A DNA stretch of 64,000 nucleotides from assembly GCA_946540735.1 (NCBI GenBank), contig CAMNIN010000001.1, positions 122,987-186,986 of the forward strand, read 5' to 3'. This stretch comes from an uncultured Prevotellaceae bacterium. GTDB taxonomy: Bacteria > Bacteroidota > Bacteroidia > Bacteroidales > Bacteroidaceae. Of the stretch, positions 8,801 to 15,953 are shown piece by piece (the stretch's first letter is position 1; every line of letters starts with the position of its first letter). A program made the translations under genes and the position numbers. A model generated the notes under the pieces. It ran no database searches. It saw only the letters and a program-made list of their open reading frames with translations, and was not told the origin of the DNA.

Positions 8801-10480
8801 TTACCAGAAGTAAATGTAGAATGCGATGGTGAAACCGAGGATGATCACGGTGTGGATCACATCCCAGTGATTCCAGCTGGCACGAGTGGCTGCAATCTGC
8901 TCAGGTGTAGAGGTTCCGAAGACAAGGCCTTGGATCTTCTTCTCGTCGGGTGCCTCGGTGCAGAGTGACACGATGATCACGATCAGGCAGCACACCAGCA
9001 GCATCACACCACAGAAGAACAGCCAGTTGAAATCGTAGAACACGGCCTTGAACCAAGTCTGAGCGGCGTCGGGCGTGTTGCTGTAGTAAACCTTGGCTCC
9101 CAGACGGGTGAGACCGATGATCAGACCGGAGAGCAGACCCCACATGCCACCTTTGGCGGATGCGCGCTTCCAGCAGATACCCAGGAGGAAGGCTGAGGCG
9201 ATACCCGGTGCGAGCACGCTCTGCACATCCTGCAGATAGTTGTAGAGCACATCGCCGACGCTACGCATGATGGGAATCCAGAGGATACCGAGAATCACGA
9301 TGACCACAGTGGCGATCTGACCGATGCGTACCAGCTGCTTCTCGGAGGTCTCAGGCTTGAGGCGCTTCCAGAAGTCGATGGTGAAGAGCATGGCAGAGGA
9401 ATTGAACAGAGAGGCCAGGGATGACATCAGAGCGGCAAGGATACCGCACACCACTAGACCTTTGACACCTGCAGGCAGCAATTTGGCCACGAGGGTCGGG
9501 AAAGCTGCGTCGGGAGTGGAGAGCACGAACACCTCGCCATTGGGCAGGGTGATGCCTTTCTGACTCATGGCAAAAGCGATCATGCCGGGGATGAGGAACA
9601 GGAAGACAGGGAGCAATTTCAGGTATGCGCCAAAGATGGTACCGCGGCGAGCTTCCTTCTCGTTCTTTCCGGAGAGTACACGCTGCACGATGTACTGGTC
9701 TGTACACCAGTACCAGAAACCGATGACAGCAGATCCGACGAGAGCACCGAGCCAAGGATAGTTCGGGTCGCGGTTGTCGCGGATGAGCGATGTCATCTTG
9801 TCGCCGTACTCATTGGCGTCGACAGCACCGCAGATGGCCATCATCTGGTCCCAACCGCCCAGAGCCTTGAATCCCAGGACGAGGATGATGAGTGAGCCGA
9901 GCAGGAGGATAGGAGTCTGCAGCACAGACGTGTAGAGCACGGATTTCATACCACCGAGGATGGTGTAGATGGCAGTGATGACCACGAGGCCGATAGCGGC
10001 GATCCAGAAGAAGTCGATGCCCCAGAGTTCCTTGATGCCGAAAACCTGCTGGAAGACCAGTCCGCCGGCATAGACTGTCACGGCCACCTTGGTGAGCACA
10101 TAGCTGATGAGAGAGATGACAGAGAGGATCGTACGGCTCTCTTTGTTGAATCGACGCTCCAGGAATTCAGGCATGGTGTAGACCATTGAGCGGGTGTAGA
10201 AGGGCACGAATACCCAACCCAGGATAAGGATCATCCAGCCCTGGATCTCCCAGTGGGCCATGGCCATACCAGAGGATGCTCCAGCGCCTGCCAGTCCTAT
10301 GAGGTGCTCAGAACCGATGTTGGATGCGAAAATCGAGGCACCGATGGCGATCCACGTCGCATCACGTCCACCAAGGAAATAGTCTGCTGAGTTGTTGTTC
10401 TTTTGGTTGATAACCCAAACGACAATGCCAATAAGTGCCAGGCAGAAAACACCAATGACAATCCAGTCTAAAAGTTGCAT
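8801..10480 (-). CDS. araP: Sodium:solute symporter, probable L-arabinose importer (AraP-like)
   Basis: 559-residue SSS-family (solute:sodium symporter) inner-membrane protein with about 14 hydrophobic segments. It starts MQLLDWIVIGVFCLALIGIVVW and has the family features DYFLGGRDATWIAIGASIFASNIGSE near residues 33-58 and GGMKSVLYTSVLQTPILLLG near 175-195. Length and motifs match SglT-type sugar symporters. Position in the operon between the periplasmic epimerase and araR supports arabinose as cargo, as for the AraP symporter of the B. thetaiotaomicron arabinose regulon. Transport would be Na+-coupled, in line with the sodium-handling genes elsewhere in this window. The substrate is inferred from context. 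Confidence 0.88.
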   Translation of the reverse strand: MQLLDWIVIGVFCLALIGIVVWVINQKNNNSADYFLGGRDATWIAIGASIFASNIGSEHLIGLAGAGASSGMAMAHWEIQGWMILILGWVFVPFYTRSMVYTMPEFLERRFNKESRTILSVISLISYVLTKVAVTVYAGGLVFQQVFGIKELWGIDFFWIAAIGLVVITAIYTILGGMKSVLYTSVLQTPILLLGSLIILVLGFKALGGWDQMMAICGAVDANEYGDKMTSLIRDNRDPNYPWLGALVGSAVIGFWYWCTDQYIVQRVLSGKNEKEARRGTIFGAYLKLLPVFLFLIPGMIAFAMSQKGITLPNGEVFVLSTPDAAFPTLVAKLLPAGVKGLVVCGILAALMSSLASLFNSSAMLFTIDFWKRLKPETSEKQLVRIGQIATVVIVILGILWIPIMRSVGDVLYNYLQDVQSVLAPGIASAFLLGICWKRASAKGGMWGLLSGLIIGLTRLGAKVYYSNTPDAAQTWFKAVFYDFNWLFFCGVMLLVCCLIVIIVSLCTEAPDEKKIQGLVFGTSTPEQIAATRASWNHWDVIHTVIILGFTIAFYIYFW

Positions 10481-10519
10481 GTGATTATAAAATTTTTTAT
10501 GGTTATTATAGGTAATTGC

Positions 10520-11746
10520 TTATTGGGCTTGTGCTGTGCTGTCGGCTTCAGCAGTTTGCTCTGTCTCGCTCTTCACAGAGAACTTATAGGCAGCGTGGCT
10601 GTAGTATTTCTCGCCTGGCTTCAAAGTAGGCTGCACCCAGTCTTTCTTGTTGGGGGAGTCGGGGTATTTCTGGCTCTCAAGGCACACACTCACATGCTTG
10701 GGATAAAGCACACCGAATTTGCCGGGTACGCCGTTGCCCTGGAAATTGCCAGTGTAGACCTGCACGCCAGGCTCATTGGTGAACATCTCGAGCAGGATGC
10801 CGGTCTTCGGGGAGTAGAGCGATGCGCAGACGATGTTGTCGTCGCCCTTGCCGTCCTTGAACGTGTTCAGGCACCAGTTGTGGTCGTAGCCGGTGGCGTT
10901 TTTGATGTAGATGTATGAAGTGTCCATCTTCTCAGCGATGACAGCAGGCTCACGGAAGTCCATTGGCGTGCCTTGCACGGGTTTGATCTCACCTGTCGTC
11001 ATGTAGCTGGCATCCGACGGAGTGAAGTTGTCGGCATTGATGTAGAGCACCATGTCCATGGCTTCTTTCGAGAGGTCGCCGTTGAGGTTGTAGTAGTTGT
11101 GGTTAGTCATATTGATGATAGTCTCGGCGTCGGTAGTGGCCTCGAAGGTGATGTCGAGGGTGTTGTCGGCTGTCAGTTTGTAGGTCGTGGTGGCTGTCAC
11201 GGTGCCAGGGAAGCCATTGTCGCCGTCGGGTGATACAAGTGTCAGTTTCAGAGTGGTGGCGTCGATCTGCTCGGCGTCATACACTTTGTGCATCCATCCG
11301 GTGTTCCCACCGCCATGCAAACAGTGCTTGGCACCGTTCCCTGTGTCGTTTTGGGTCAGTTGGTATTCTTTTCCATCCACGGTGATCTTGCCATCGTTGA
11401 TGCGGTTGGCATAGCGTCCAACGGATGAGCCGTAGTCACTGGGACTGTTGAGCGTGTCGGCGTATTGTGCGATGTTGTCATAGCCAAGCACCACGTCGGT
11501 GGGGTTGCCGTCTTTGTCGGGCACGACGAGCGACACGATGCGGCCACCATAGTTGGTGATGCATGCCTCCATGCCATTGTCGTTCTTAAGCACATAGAGC
11601 TTGACAGGTTTTTCGTTGATGACCGTGTCGAAACGGGCAGGGTCGAGCTTGGATACAGTGAGGTTCACTTCCTTGCCTGTATCACAGGCTGAGAGCATCG
11701 CAAGAGCTACTCCTGCTCCCAAAATAATACCTTTTAAGTTTTTCAT
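10520..11746 (-). CDS. galM: Aldose 1-epimerase (mutarotase), lipoprotein
   Basis: GalM-family enzyme that equilibrates alpha and beta anomers of an aldose, here probably arabinose before uptake. The start at 11746 gives 408 residues with a lipoprotein signal (MKNLKGIILGAGVALAMLSAC; lipobox Cys21), so the protein should be membrane-anchored on the periplasmic side or beyond. Family motifs include NYGGRIVSLVVPD, GSSVGRYANRI, LHGGG...GWMHKVY, MTNHNYYNL (a catalytic His region) and the C-terminal EPGVQVYTGNFQGNG with the catalytic Glu. It is the first gene of the arabinose operon, 38 bp downstream of the predicted transcription start region. A cytosolic paralogue is encoded at 14759-15847. Confidence 0.93.
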   Translation of the reverse strand: MKNLKGIILGAGVALAMLSACDTGKEVNLTVSKLDPARFDTVINEKPVKLYVLKNDNGMEACITNYGGRIVSLVVPDKDGNPTDVVLGYDNIAQYADTLNSPSDYGSSVGRYANRINDGKITVDGKEYQLTQNDTGNGAKHCLHGGGNTGWMHKVYDAEQIDATTLKLTLVSPDGDNGFPGTVTATTTYKLTADNTLDITFEATTDAETIINMTNHNYYNLNGDLSKEAMDMVLYINADNFTPSDASYMTTGEIKPVQGTPMDFREPAVIAEKMDTSYIYIKNATGYDHNWCLNTFKDGKGDDNIVCASLYSPKTGILLEMFTNEPGVQVYTGNFQGNGVPGKFGVLYPKHVSVCLESQKYPDSPNKKDWVQPTLKPGEKYYSHAAYKFSVKSETEQTAEADSTAQAQ

Positions 11747-11783
11747 AATTTGGATGGATTTATAGATGATTCGATTTTGGGTG

Positions 11784-11813
11784 TAAATATACAATATTTT
11801 ATTGATTTGACAA
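11784..11813 (-). promoter_or_regulatory. Predicted promoter of the arabinose operon
   Basis: On the minus strand a -33 TTG (complement of 11811-11813) is followed by 19 bases and a -7 TATATTTA (complement of 11784-11791), close to the Bacteroidetes consensus TTTG-N19-21-TAnnTTTG. Transcription would start near 11778, about 32 bases before the galM start codon. Confidence 0.65.
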
Positions 11814-11839
11814 TGGGTGAGGTATATGTTTTTGAGCAT

Positions 11840-11862
11840 AAAAGTGTAAAAATAACACTTTT
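11840..11862. promoter_or_regulatory. Palindromic operator candidate for the arabinose operon
   Basis: AAAAGTGT (11840-11847), a 7-base spacer, then ACACTTTT (11855-11862) form a perfect interrupted palindrome 27 bp upstream of the -33 box of the arabinose operon promoter. It is the only such element seen in the leader and is the best candidate binding site for the AraR-like protein. That assignment is inference; I cannot compare it to a known motif here. Confidence 0.5.
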
Positions 11863-11890
11863 TAATTATTTGGCTGTCAAATAAGGGCGT

Positions 11891-11947
11891 AAAATCAAAA
11901 AATCGGCGAGAAACATCTTCTCACGATGGAGATGTTTTCCCGCCGAT
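11891..11947 (-). terminator. Rho-independent terminator of the galactose operon
   Basis: On the minus strand ATCGGCG...AAACATCT pairs with AGATGTTT...CGCCGAT (11902-11947), a long stem with one small internal loop, followed by a T-rich run (complement of 11891-11901). It begins 16 bp after the galK stop and insulates the arabinose promoter. Confidence 0.85.
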
Positions 11948-11963
11948 GGTCTCTTTTAGGTGC

Positions 11964-13127
11964 TTAGCAGATCTTGCGTGAGCCATCACTGATGACAACG
12001 TCGATCACCATGGGCTCTTTGCCGTATTTGGCGGCATATTTTTTCTTGGCGTCGGCGATGAAGGCATCGTAGAGCTCGTCTTTCACCAGGTTGATGGTGC
12101 AACCTCCGAAACCTCCACCCATGATGCGGCTTCCGGTCACGCCGTTTTCCTTGGCGATGTCGTTGAGGAAGTCGAGTTCCTCGCAGCTCACTTCATATTC
12201 CTTGCTCAGTCCGTAATGGGTCTCGTACATTTTCTGGCCGACAGTCTCGTAGTCTCCGGCCACGAGGGCGTCGCAGACAGCGAGCACACGGTCTTTCTCT
12301 CCGAGAACGAAATGGGCGCGGGTGTAGTCTTCCTCACCCACCTCGGCTCTTACTTCCTCCAGCTGTTCCCAGGTGCAGTCGCGCAGTGTCTCGAATTTGC
12401 CCTCCGGATGTTTGGCGGCAATATGTTTCACCACGTTCTCGCAGCTGTTGCGGCGGTCGTTGTAGGGAGAACCCACCAGTTCGTGCTTCACACAGGAGTT
12501 GAGCAGCACCAGTTTATAGCCTTTGGGATCGAAAGGATAATATTCGAACTCACGTGAGCGGCAGTCGAGGCGCATCAGTTTGCCGGCTTTTCCGAAGACA
12601 CTGGCAAACTGGTCCATAATGCCACAATTCACTCCGATGTACTTATGCTCTGTGGCCTGTCCAGCGAGTACGATGTCCCATTTGGAGACTTTGTTTTCGC
12701 CGAAGAGGTCGTTGATGCCGCAGCCGAAGCAGCTCTCCATGGCAGCAGAGGATGACATTCCTGCTCCGAGAGGGACATCACCGGCGAAAGCGATGTTGTA
12801 ACCCTTCACAGGTACTCCAAGGGCTTCCATCTCCAGTGTCATGCCATAGATGAAGCGAGCCCATGTAGCACGAGGGCCTTTGCCATCGTGGAAATCAAAG
12901 TCCACTCGGTCTTTCAGGTCGATGGAGTATGCACGGATGGTGCTCTCGGTGCCGTTGGGGCGCATCTCGGCCATGATGCCGCAGTCAACTGCTCCTGGGA
13001 AGACGAAACCGCCGTTATAGTCGGTGTGCTCTCCGATGAGGTTGATACGGCCTGGTGAGTGATAGATGTTGCCGGTAAGACCGTCAAAATGTTTGATAAA
13101 ACGACTTCTTACAAATTCGATATCCAT
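11964..13127 (-). CDS. galK: Galactokinase
   Basis: GHMP-family kinase (387 residues) that phosphorylates alpha-D-galactose at C1, the entry step of the Leloir pathway. The galactokinase signature is clear: SPGRINLIGEHTDYNGG near residues 24-40, the ATP-binding GHMP loop PLGAGMSSSAAME near 119-131, and the C-terminal GGGFGGCTINLV. It is the last gene of the galM-permease-galK operon. Its start lies 2 bp after a stop codon that closes an open frame running through the CTAG array. Gene order epimerase, glucose/galactose permease, galactokinase is the same as in B. thetaiotaomicron BT_0370-0372 (from memory). Confidence 0.97.
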   Translation of the reverse strand: MDIEFVRSRFIKHFDGLTGNIYHSPGRINLIGEHTDYNGGFVFPGAVDCGIMAEMRPNGTESTIRAYSIDLKDRVDFDFHDGKGPRATWARFIYGMTLEMEALGVPVKGYNIAFAGDVPLGAGMSSSAAMESCFGCGINDLFGENKVSKWDIVLAGQATEHKYIGVNCGIMDQFASVFGKAGKLMRLDCRSREFEYYPFDPKGYKLVLLNSCVKHELVGSPYNDRRNSCENVVKHIAAKHPEGKFETLRDCTWEQLEEVRAEVGEEDYTRAHFVLGEKDRVLAVCDALVAGDYETVGQKMYETHYGLSKEYEVSCEELDFLNDIAKENGVTGSRIMGGGFGGCTINLVKDELYDAFIADAKKKYAAKYGKEPMVIDVVISDGSRKIC

Positions 13128-13170
13128 GATTATTCTGATTTTGTGATTGATGTTTTTTTGTTTTCTAGGG

Positions 13171-13332
13171 CTAGGGTTTCTAGTGGCTCTAGGAATCCTA
13201 GTGCTCCTAGAGCTTCTAGGTATCCTAGTTTATCTAGTGGTTCTAGGAATCCTAGTTTACCTAGTGGTTCTAGGAATCCTAGTGCTTCTAGAGCTTCTAG
13301 AGTTTCTAGGAATCCTAGTGATTCTAGGTGTC
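13171..13332. repeat. 18-copy 9-bp CTAGNNNNN tandem array
   Basis: CTAG occurs at 13171 and then at every ninth base through 13324, 18 copies in perfect phase, with one extra copy out of phase at 13165. The five bases between cores vary; gaatc (four times), tggtt and agctt recur, giving a higher-order period of 27, 36 or 54 bp. CTAG is rare elsewhere in the window. On the minus strand the array is open in the frame of the upstream permease after its stop codon and would encode an Leu-[Glu/Gly]-X tripeptide repeat ending in a stop 2 bp before galK. It fills most of the 206-bp gap between the permease and galK. Confidence 0.95.
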
Positions 13333-13333
13333 T

Positions 13334-14656
13334 TTAGTCTACGGGGATGTCTTTGTTGACATTCTTGCAGCCTATGAGAGCGTAGTAGAACATGTATGCC
13401 ATGGCGAGGAGATAGACGAAATAACTCGGCATATATCCCATGAAATCAGCAAAGAAATTCTGTACGACGGGCAGCACACCACCGCCCACAACCATCATCA
13501 TGAAGATGCCGGATGCCTGTGCGGTGTATTTACCAAGACCCTCTGTGGCCAGGTTGAAAATGGAAGCCCACATCACAGAAGTGCAGAGACCGCAGAGCAC
13601 AAGCAACAAGGCGCTCATAGGTACGGTGATCATCTCAATACTGCCTTCCAGAATCTTCACCAACGGCATGCTTACGGTCACGGACTTGGGAGTGAGGATG
13701 GCTGCAATGATCAGGATCATGCCCACGGCAGTGGTGCAGAGCATCATCTGACGTGATGACACCTTGCCGGCAATGGCACTGGAAATCAGACGCCCCACAA
13801 GCATGAGCAGCCAGTACATGGCGGCTACGGCACCACCGATGGTGGCAGCGTTGAGGACGGCCTCCGGGTTCACCCATGCACCATTGGCTGATGTGTCTGA
13901 CAGGTAGAAGTTCAAACCACCGGGGATGCCCACCTCAACACCTACATAGACGAAGATGGCGATGACTCCCAGCAGGGTATGACGGAATGACCAGGGCGAA
14001 TGCTCGAACACGGTGTCGGCTGTCACCTTGCCCATCTCCGGGTCTTCGATTGGGATGAAGAGCAGAATGCAGAAAGCGCAAGCGAAAACAGCCATGGCGA
14101 TGAACATCACCAGGTTGACGTCGGCCATCTGGGTGGATGCGGTCACGGTGCCGATCAGGGCGCCCACCAACATCGGGGTCATCGTTCCCGAGAGAGAATT
14201 CAGCGTGCCACCGATCATGTTGAGCTGGTTGCCGCGGTTTCCTCCTCCTCCAAGCAGGTTGAGCATGGGGTTGACGACAGTGTTGAGGATACAGACGGAG
14301 AAACCGGAAATGAATGCACCGAAGAGATAGATGCAGAATCCGGGGATGCCTCCTGAGAATCCGGAAAGATATTGGATCAACACCCCAAAGAAGCCCACAG
14401 CGATGCCGATGAGGGCCGTCTTCTTGTAACCCACTTTGGTCAGCATCTTGCCAGCCGGGATTCCCATGAACAAGTAGGCGAAGAAGTTCATGAAGTTACC
14501 CATGATGCCCAGCACGTTGCTGCCGCCGATTTCAGGCTGGTTTTTCCAAATGACACCAATGGGGGCTCCAAGGTTGGTCACAAAGGAAATCATTGCGTAG
14601 AGGAAGAACATCGTGACAATGGCGATGATGCTTCCATTTTGTTTTTGTTTGCTCAT
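13334..14656 (-). CDS. MFS sugar permease, glucose/galactose (GluP/FucP) type
   Basis: 440-residue major facilitator protein with about 12 membrane segments. The N terminus MSKQKQNGSIIAIVTMFFLYAM and the segment GIPAGKMLTKVGYKKTALIGIAVGFFGV (about 62-89), which carries the MFS loop 2-3 motif, match the Bacteroidetes fucose/glucose/galactose permease group. It lies between a cytosolic aldose epimerase and galactokinase, so galactose (perhaps also glucose) is the likely cargo, imported by proton or sodium symport. The normal stop TAA at 13334-13336 is followed directly, in the same frame, by the CTAG array, so stop-codon read-through would add a 67-residue Leu-rich tail. Confidence 0.87.
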   Translation of the reverse strand: MSKQKQNGSIIAIVTMFFLYAMISFVTNLGAPIGVIWKNQPEIGGSNVLGIMGNFMNFFAYLFMGIPAGKMLTKVGYKKTALIGIAVGFFGVLIQYLSGFSGGIPGFCIYLFGAFISGFSVCILNTVVNPMLNLLGGGGNRGNQLNMIGGTLNSLSGTMTPMLVGALIGTVTASTQMADVNLVMFIAMAVFACAFCILLFIPIEDPEMGKVTADTVFEHSPWSFRHTLLGVIAIFVYVGVEVGIPGGLNFYLSDTSANGAWVNPEAVLNAATIGGAVAAMYWLLMLVGRLISSAIAGKVSSRQMMLCTTAVGMILIIAAILTPKSVTVSMPLVKILEGSIEMITVPMSALLLVLCGLCTSVMWASIFNLATEGLGKYTAQASGIFMMMVVGGGVLPVVQNFFADFMGYMPSYFVYLLAMAYMFYYALIGCKNVNKDIPVD

Positions 14657-14698
14657 TGTTGTTATTATGATTAGGTTTCCGTTGATACCCCTTGTCCA

Positions 14699-14735
14699 TT
14701 GTTGGCCATTCGCACAATGGTGAAATGGCCAACAA
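14699..14735 (-). repeat. Intercistronic inverted repeat between galM and the permease
   Basis: TTGTTGGCCATT (14699-14710) pairs perfectly with AATGGCCAACAA (14724-14735). An outer ACCCC/GGGGGT pairing could extend it after a short internal loop. It sits in the 102-bp gap after the galM stop and lacks a U-run, so it is more likely a stability or processing element than a terminator. Confidence 0.7.
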
Positions 14736-14758
14736 CGGCATGGGGGGTGGTCTCTTGT

Positions 14759-15847
14759 TTATTTCCTCACTCCAAACTTGTAGATCGTCTTCTGCTTGTA
14801 ACGACGATTTGGTTTCAGCACCACAGAGGGGAAGTAGGGGTGGTTGGGAGTGTCGGGGAAGTGCTGTGCTTCGAAGCAGATTGCACTACGGCGGGGGAAG
14901 GTGGCACCATGCTGGCCCTTCTCACCGCAGCCGAAGTTATCGGTGTAGAGTTGCACGCCTGGTTCTGTGGTGTAGACATCCATCGTGCGGCCAGTTTTCG
15001 GCTCAAAGATGCGTGCTGCAAAGCTCAATTCCCCTTCCTCGCACTTGTTGAGTACGTAGCAATGATCGTAACCAGAACCGTTACGGATCTGCTCGCAGTC
15101 GGCATCGATGTCCTGACCGATGGGTTTCGGCGTGCGGAAATCAAATGGAGTGTCTTTCACAAAGCGAATCTCGCCCGTGGGGATGGAGGTCTCGTCGATG
15201 GGGAGGTAGTAGTCTGCGTTGATCTCACATTCCAGGTCTTCGATGGTGGGCGTGGGATCGGCGATGCCGGCCAGGCTGAAGAAACCGTGGTTGGTCAGGT
15301 TGATGATGGTCATCTTGTTGGTCGTGGCCAGATACTCTATCATCAACTCGTTCTCATTGGTGAATGTGTAGACGACGGTCACCTTCAATTCGCCAGTGTA
15401 TCCTTCTTCGCCATAGGCGGAGATCAGCTCGAGTACCAGCGACTGGTTGTTCATCTGAGTGGCATCCCATACACGTGCATGGAAACCTTTCGGACCGCCA
15501 TGCAGGGCGTTGGGGTCGTTGTTGATGGCCAGCTGGTAGTCTTTCCCTCTCAGTCTGAACTGTCCGCGGCAGATGCGGTTGCCATAGCGCCCGATCAGGG
15601 TCGACAAATAAGGCTGCGGATGATTGATGGCTTCCTGGATGCTGTTGTACCCCTGGATGACGTTGGCGATGTTGCCGTCTCTGTCAGGTACCATGATGGC
15701 TACAATGGCTCCACCATAGTTGGTGATAGCGACTTCATTGCCAAGACTGTTTTTGAGGATATACAAATCGGTGTTTTTCCCGTTGATCGTGGTCTGGAAA
15801 TCTTCTTTTCTCAGGCCACAAAGAATTTCTGTTTCTCCTGTGTTCAT
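14759..15847 (-). CDS. galM: Aldose 1-epimerase, cytosolic
   Basis: Second GalM-family mutarotase, 362 residues from the ATG at 15847 (MNTGETEILCGLRKEDF). It has no signal peptide, unlike the lipoprotein paralogue at 10520-11746, so it should act in the cytoplasm. There it supplies alpha-galactose to galactokinase two genes downstream. Motifs: NYGGAIVAIMVPDRDGN, STLIGRYGNRICRGQF, ALHGGPKGFHARVWD, INLTNHGFFSLAG and TTEPGVQLYTDNFG with the catalytic Glu. It is the first gene of the galactose operon, about 30 bp downstream of a good Bacteroidetes-type promoter. Confidence 0.94.
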   Translation of the reverse strand: MNTGETEILCGLRKEDFQTTINGKNTDLYILKNSLGNEVAITNYGGAIVAIMVPDRDGNIANVIQGYNSIQEAINHPQPYLSTLIGRYGNRICRGQFRLRGKDYQLAINNDPNALHGGPKGFHARVWDATQMNNQSLVLELISAYGEEGYTGELKVTVVYTFTNENELMIEYLATTNKMTIINLTNHGFFSLAGIADPTPTIEDLECEINADYYLPIDETSIPTGEIRFVKDTPFDFRTPKPIGQDIDADCEQIRNGSGYDHCYVLNKCEEGELSFAARIFEPKTGRTMDVYTTEPGVQLYTDNFGCGEKGQHGATFPRRSAICFEAQHFPDTPNHPYFPSVVLKPNRRYKQKTIYKFGVRK

Positions 15848-15879
15848 AATCATTAGGGTTATAGTTACTATGTAGTCTG

Positions 15880-15911
15880 CAAAATAACTCAAAAAAAATG
15901 AGAAACACAAA
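15880..15911 (-). promoter_or_regulatory. Predicted promoter of the galactose operon
   Basis: Minus strand: TTTG (complement of 15908-15911), 20 bases, then TTATTTTG (complement of 15880-15887), seven of eight fixed and spacing features of the Bacteroidetes consensus. It lies between the folC stop and the galM start. Confidence 0.65.
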
Positions 15912-15953
15912 AGAAACGGGGAAAAAGTGTTTTTTCACAACAGTTAAAAACTC

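Noticed and set aside
13165..13332. CRISPR array
   Set aside because: The period is 9 bp, with 4-base cores and 5-base variable parts; no 20-40 bp repeats or spacers and no cas genes.
14699..15856. 385-codon plus-strand frame opposite the cytosolic aldose epimerase
   Set aside because: Antisense shadow; the minus-strand protein has all GalM motifs.
15926..15939. Second arabinose-regulator site near the galactose promoter (AAAAAGTGT...CAC)
   Set aside because: Only one half-site is present and the other arm is too short, so it does not match the palindrome at 11840-11862.
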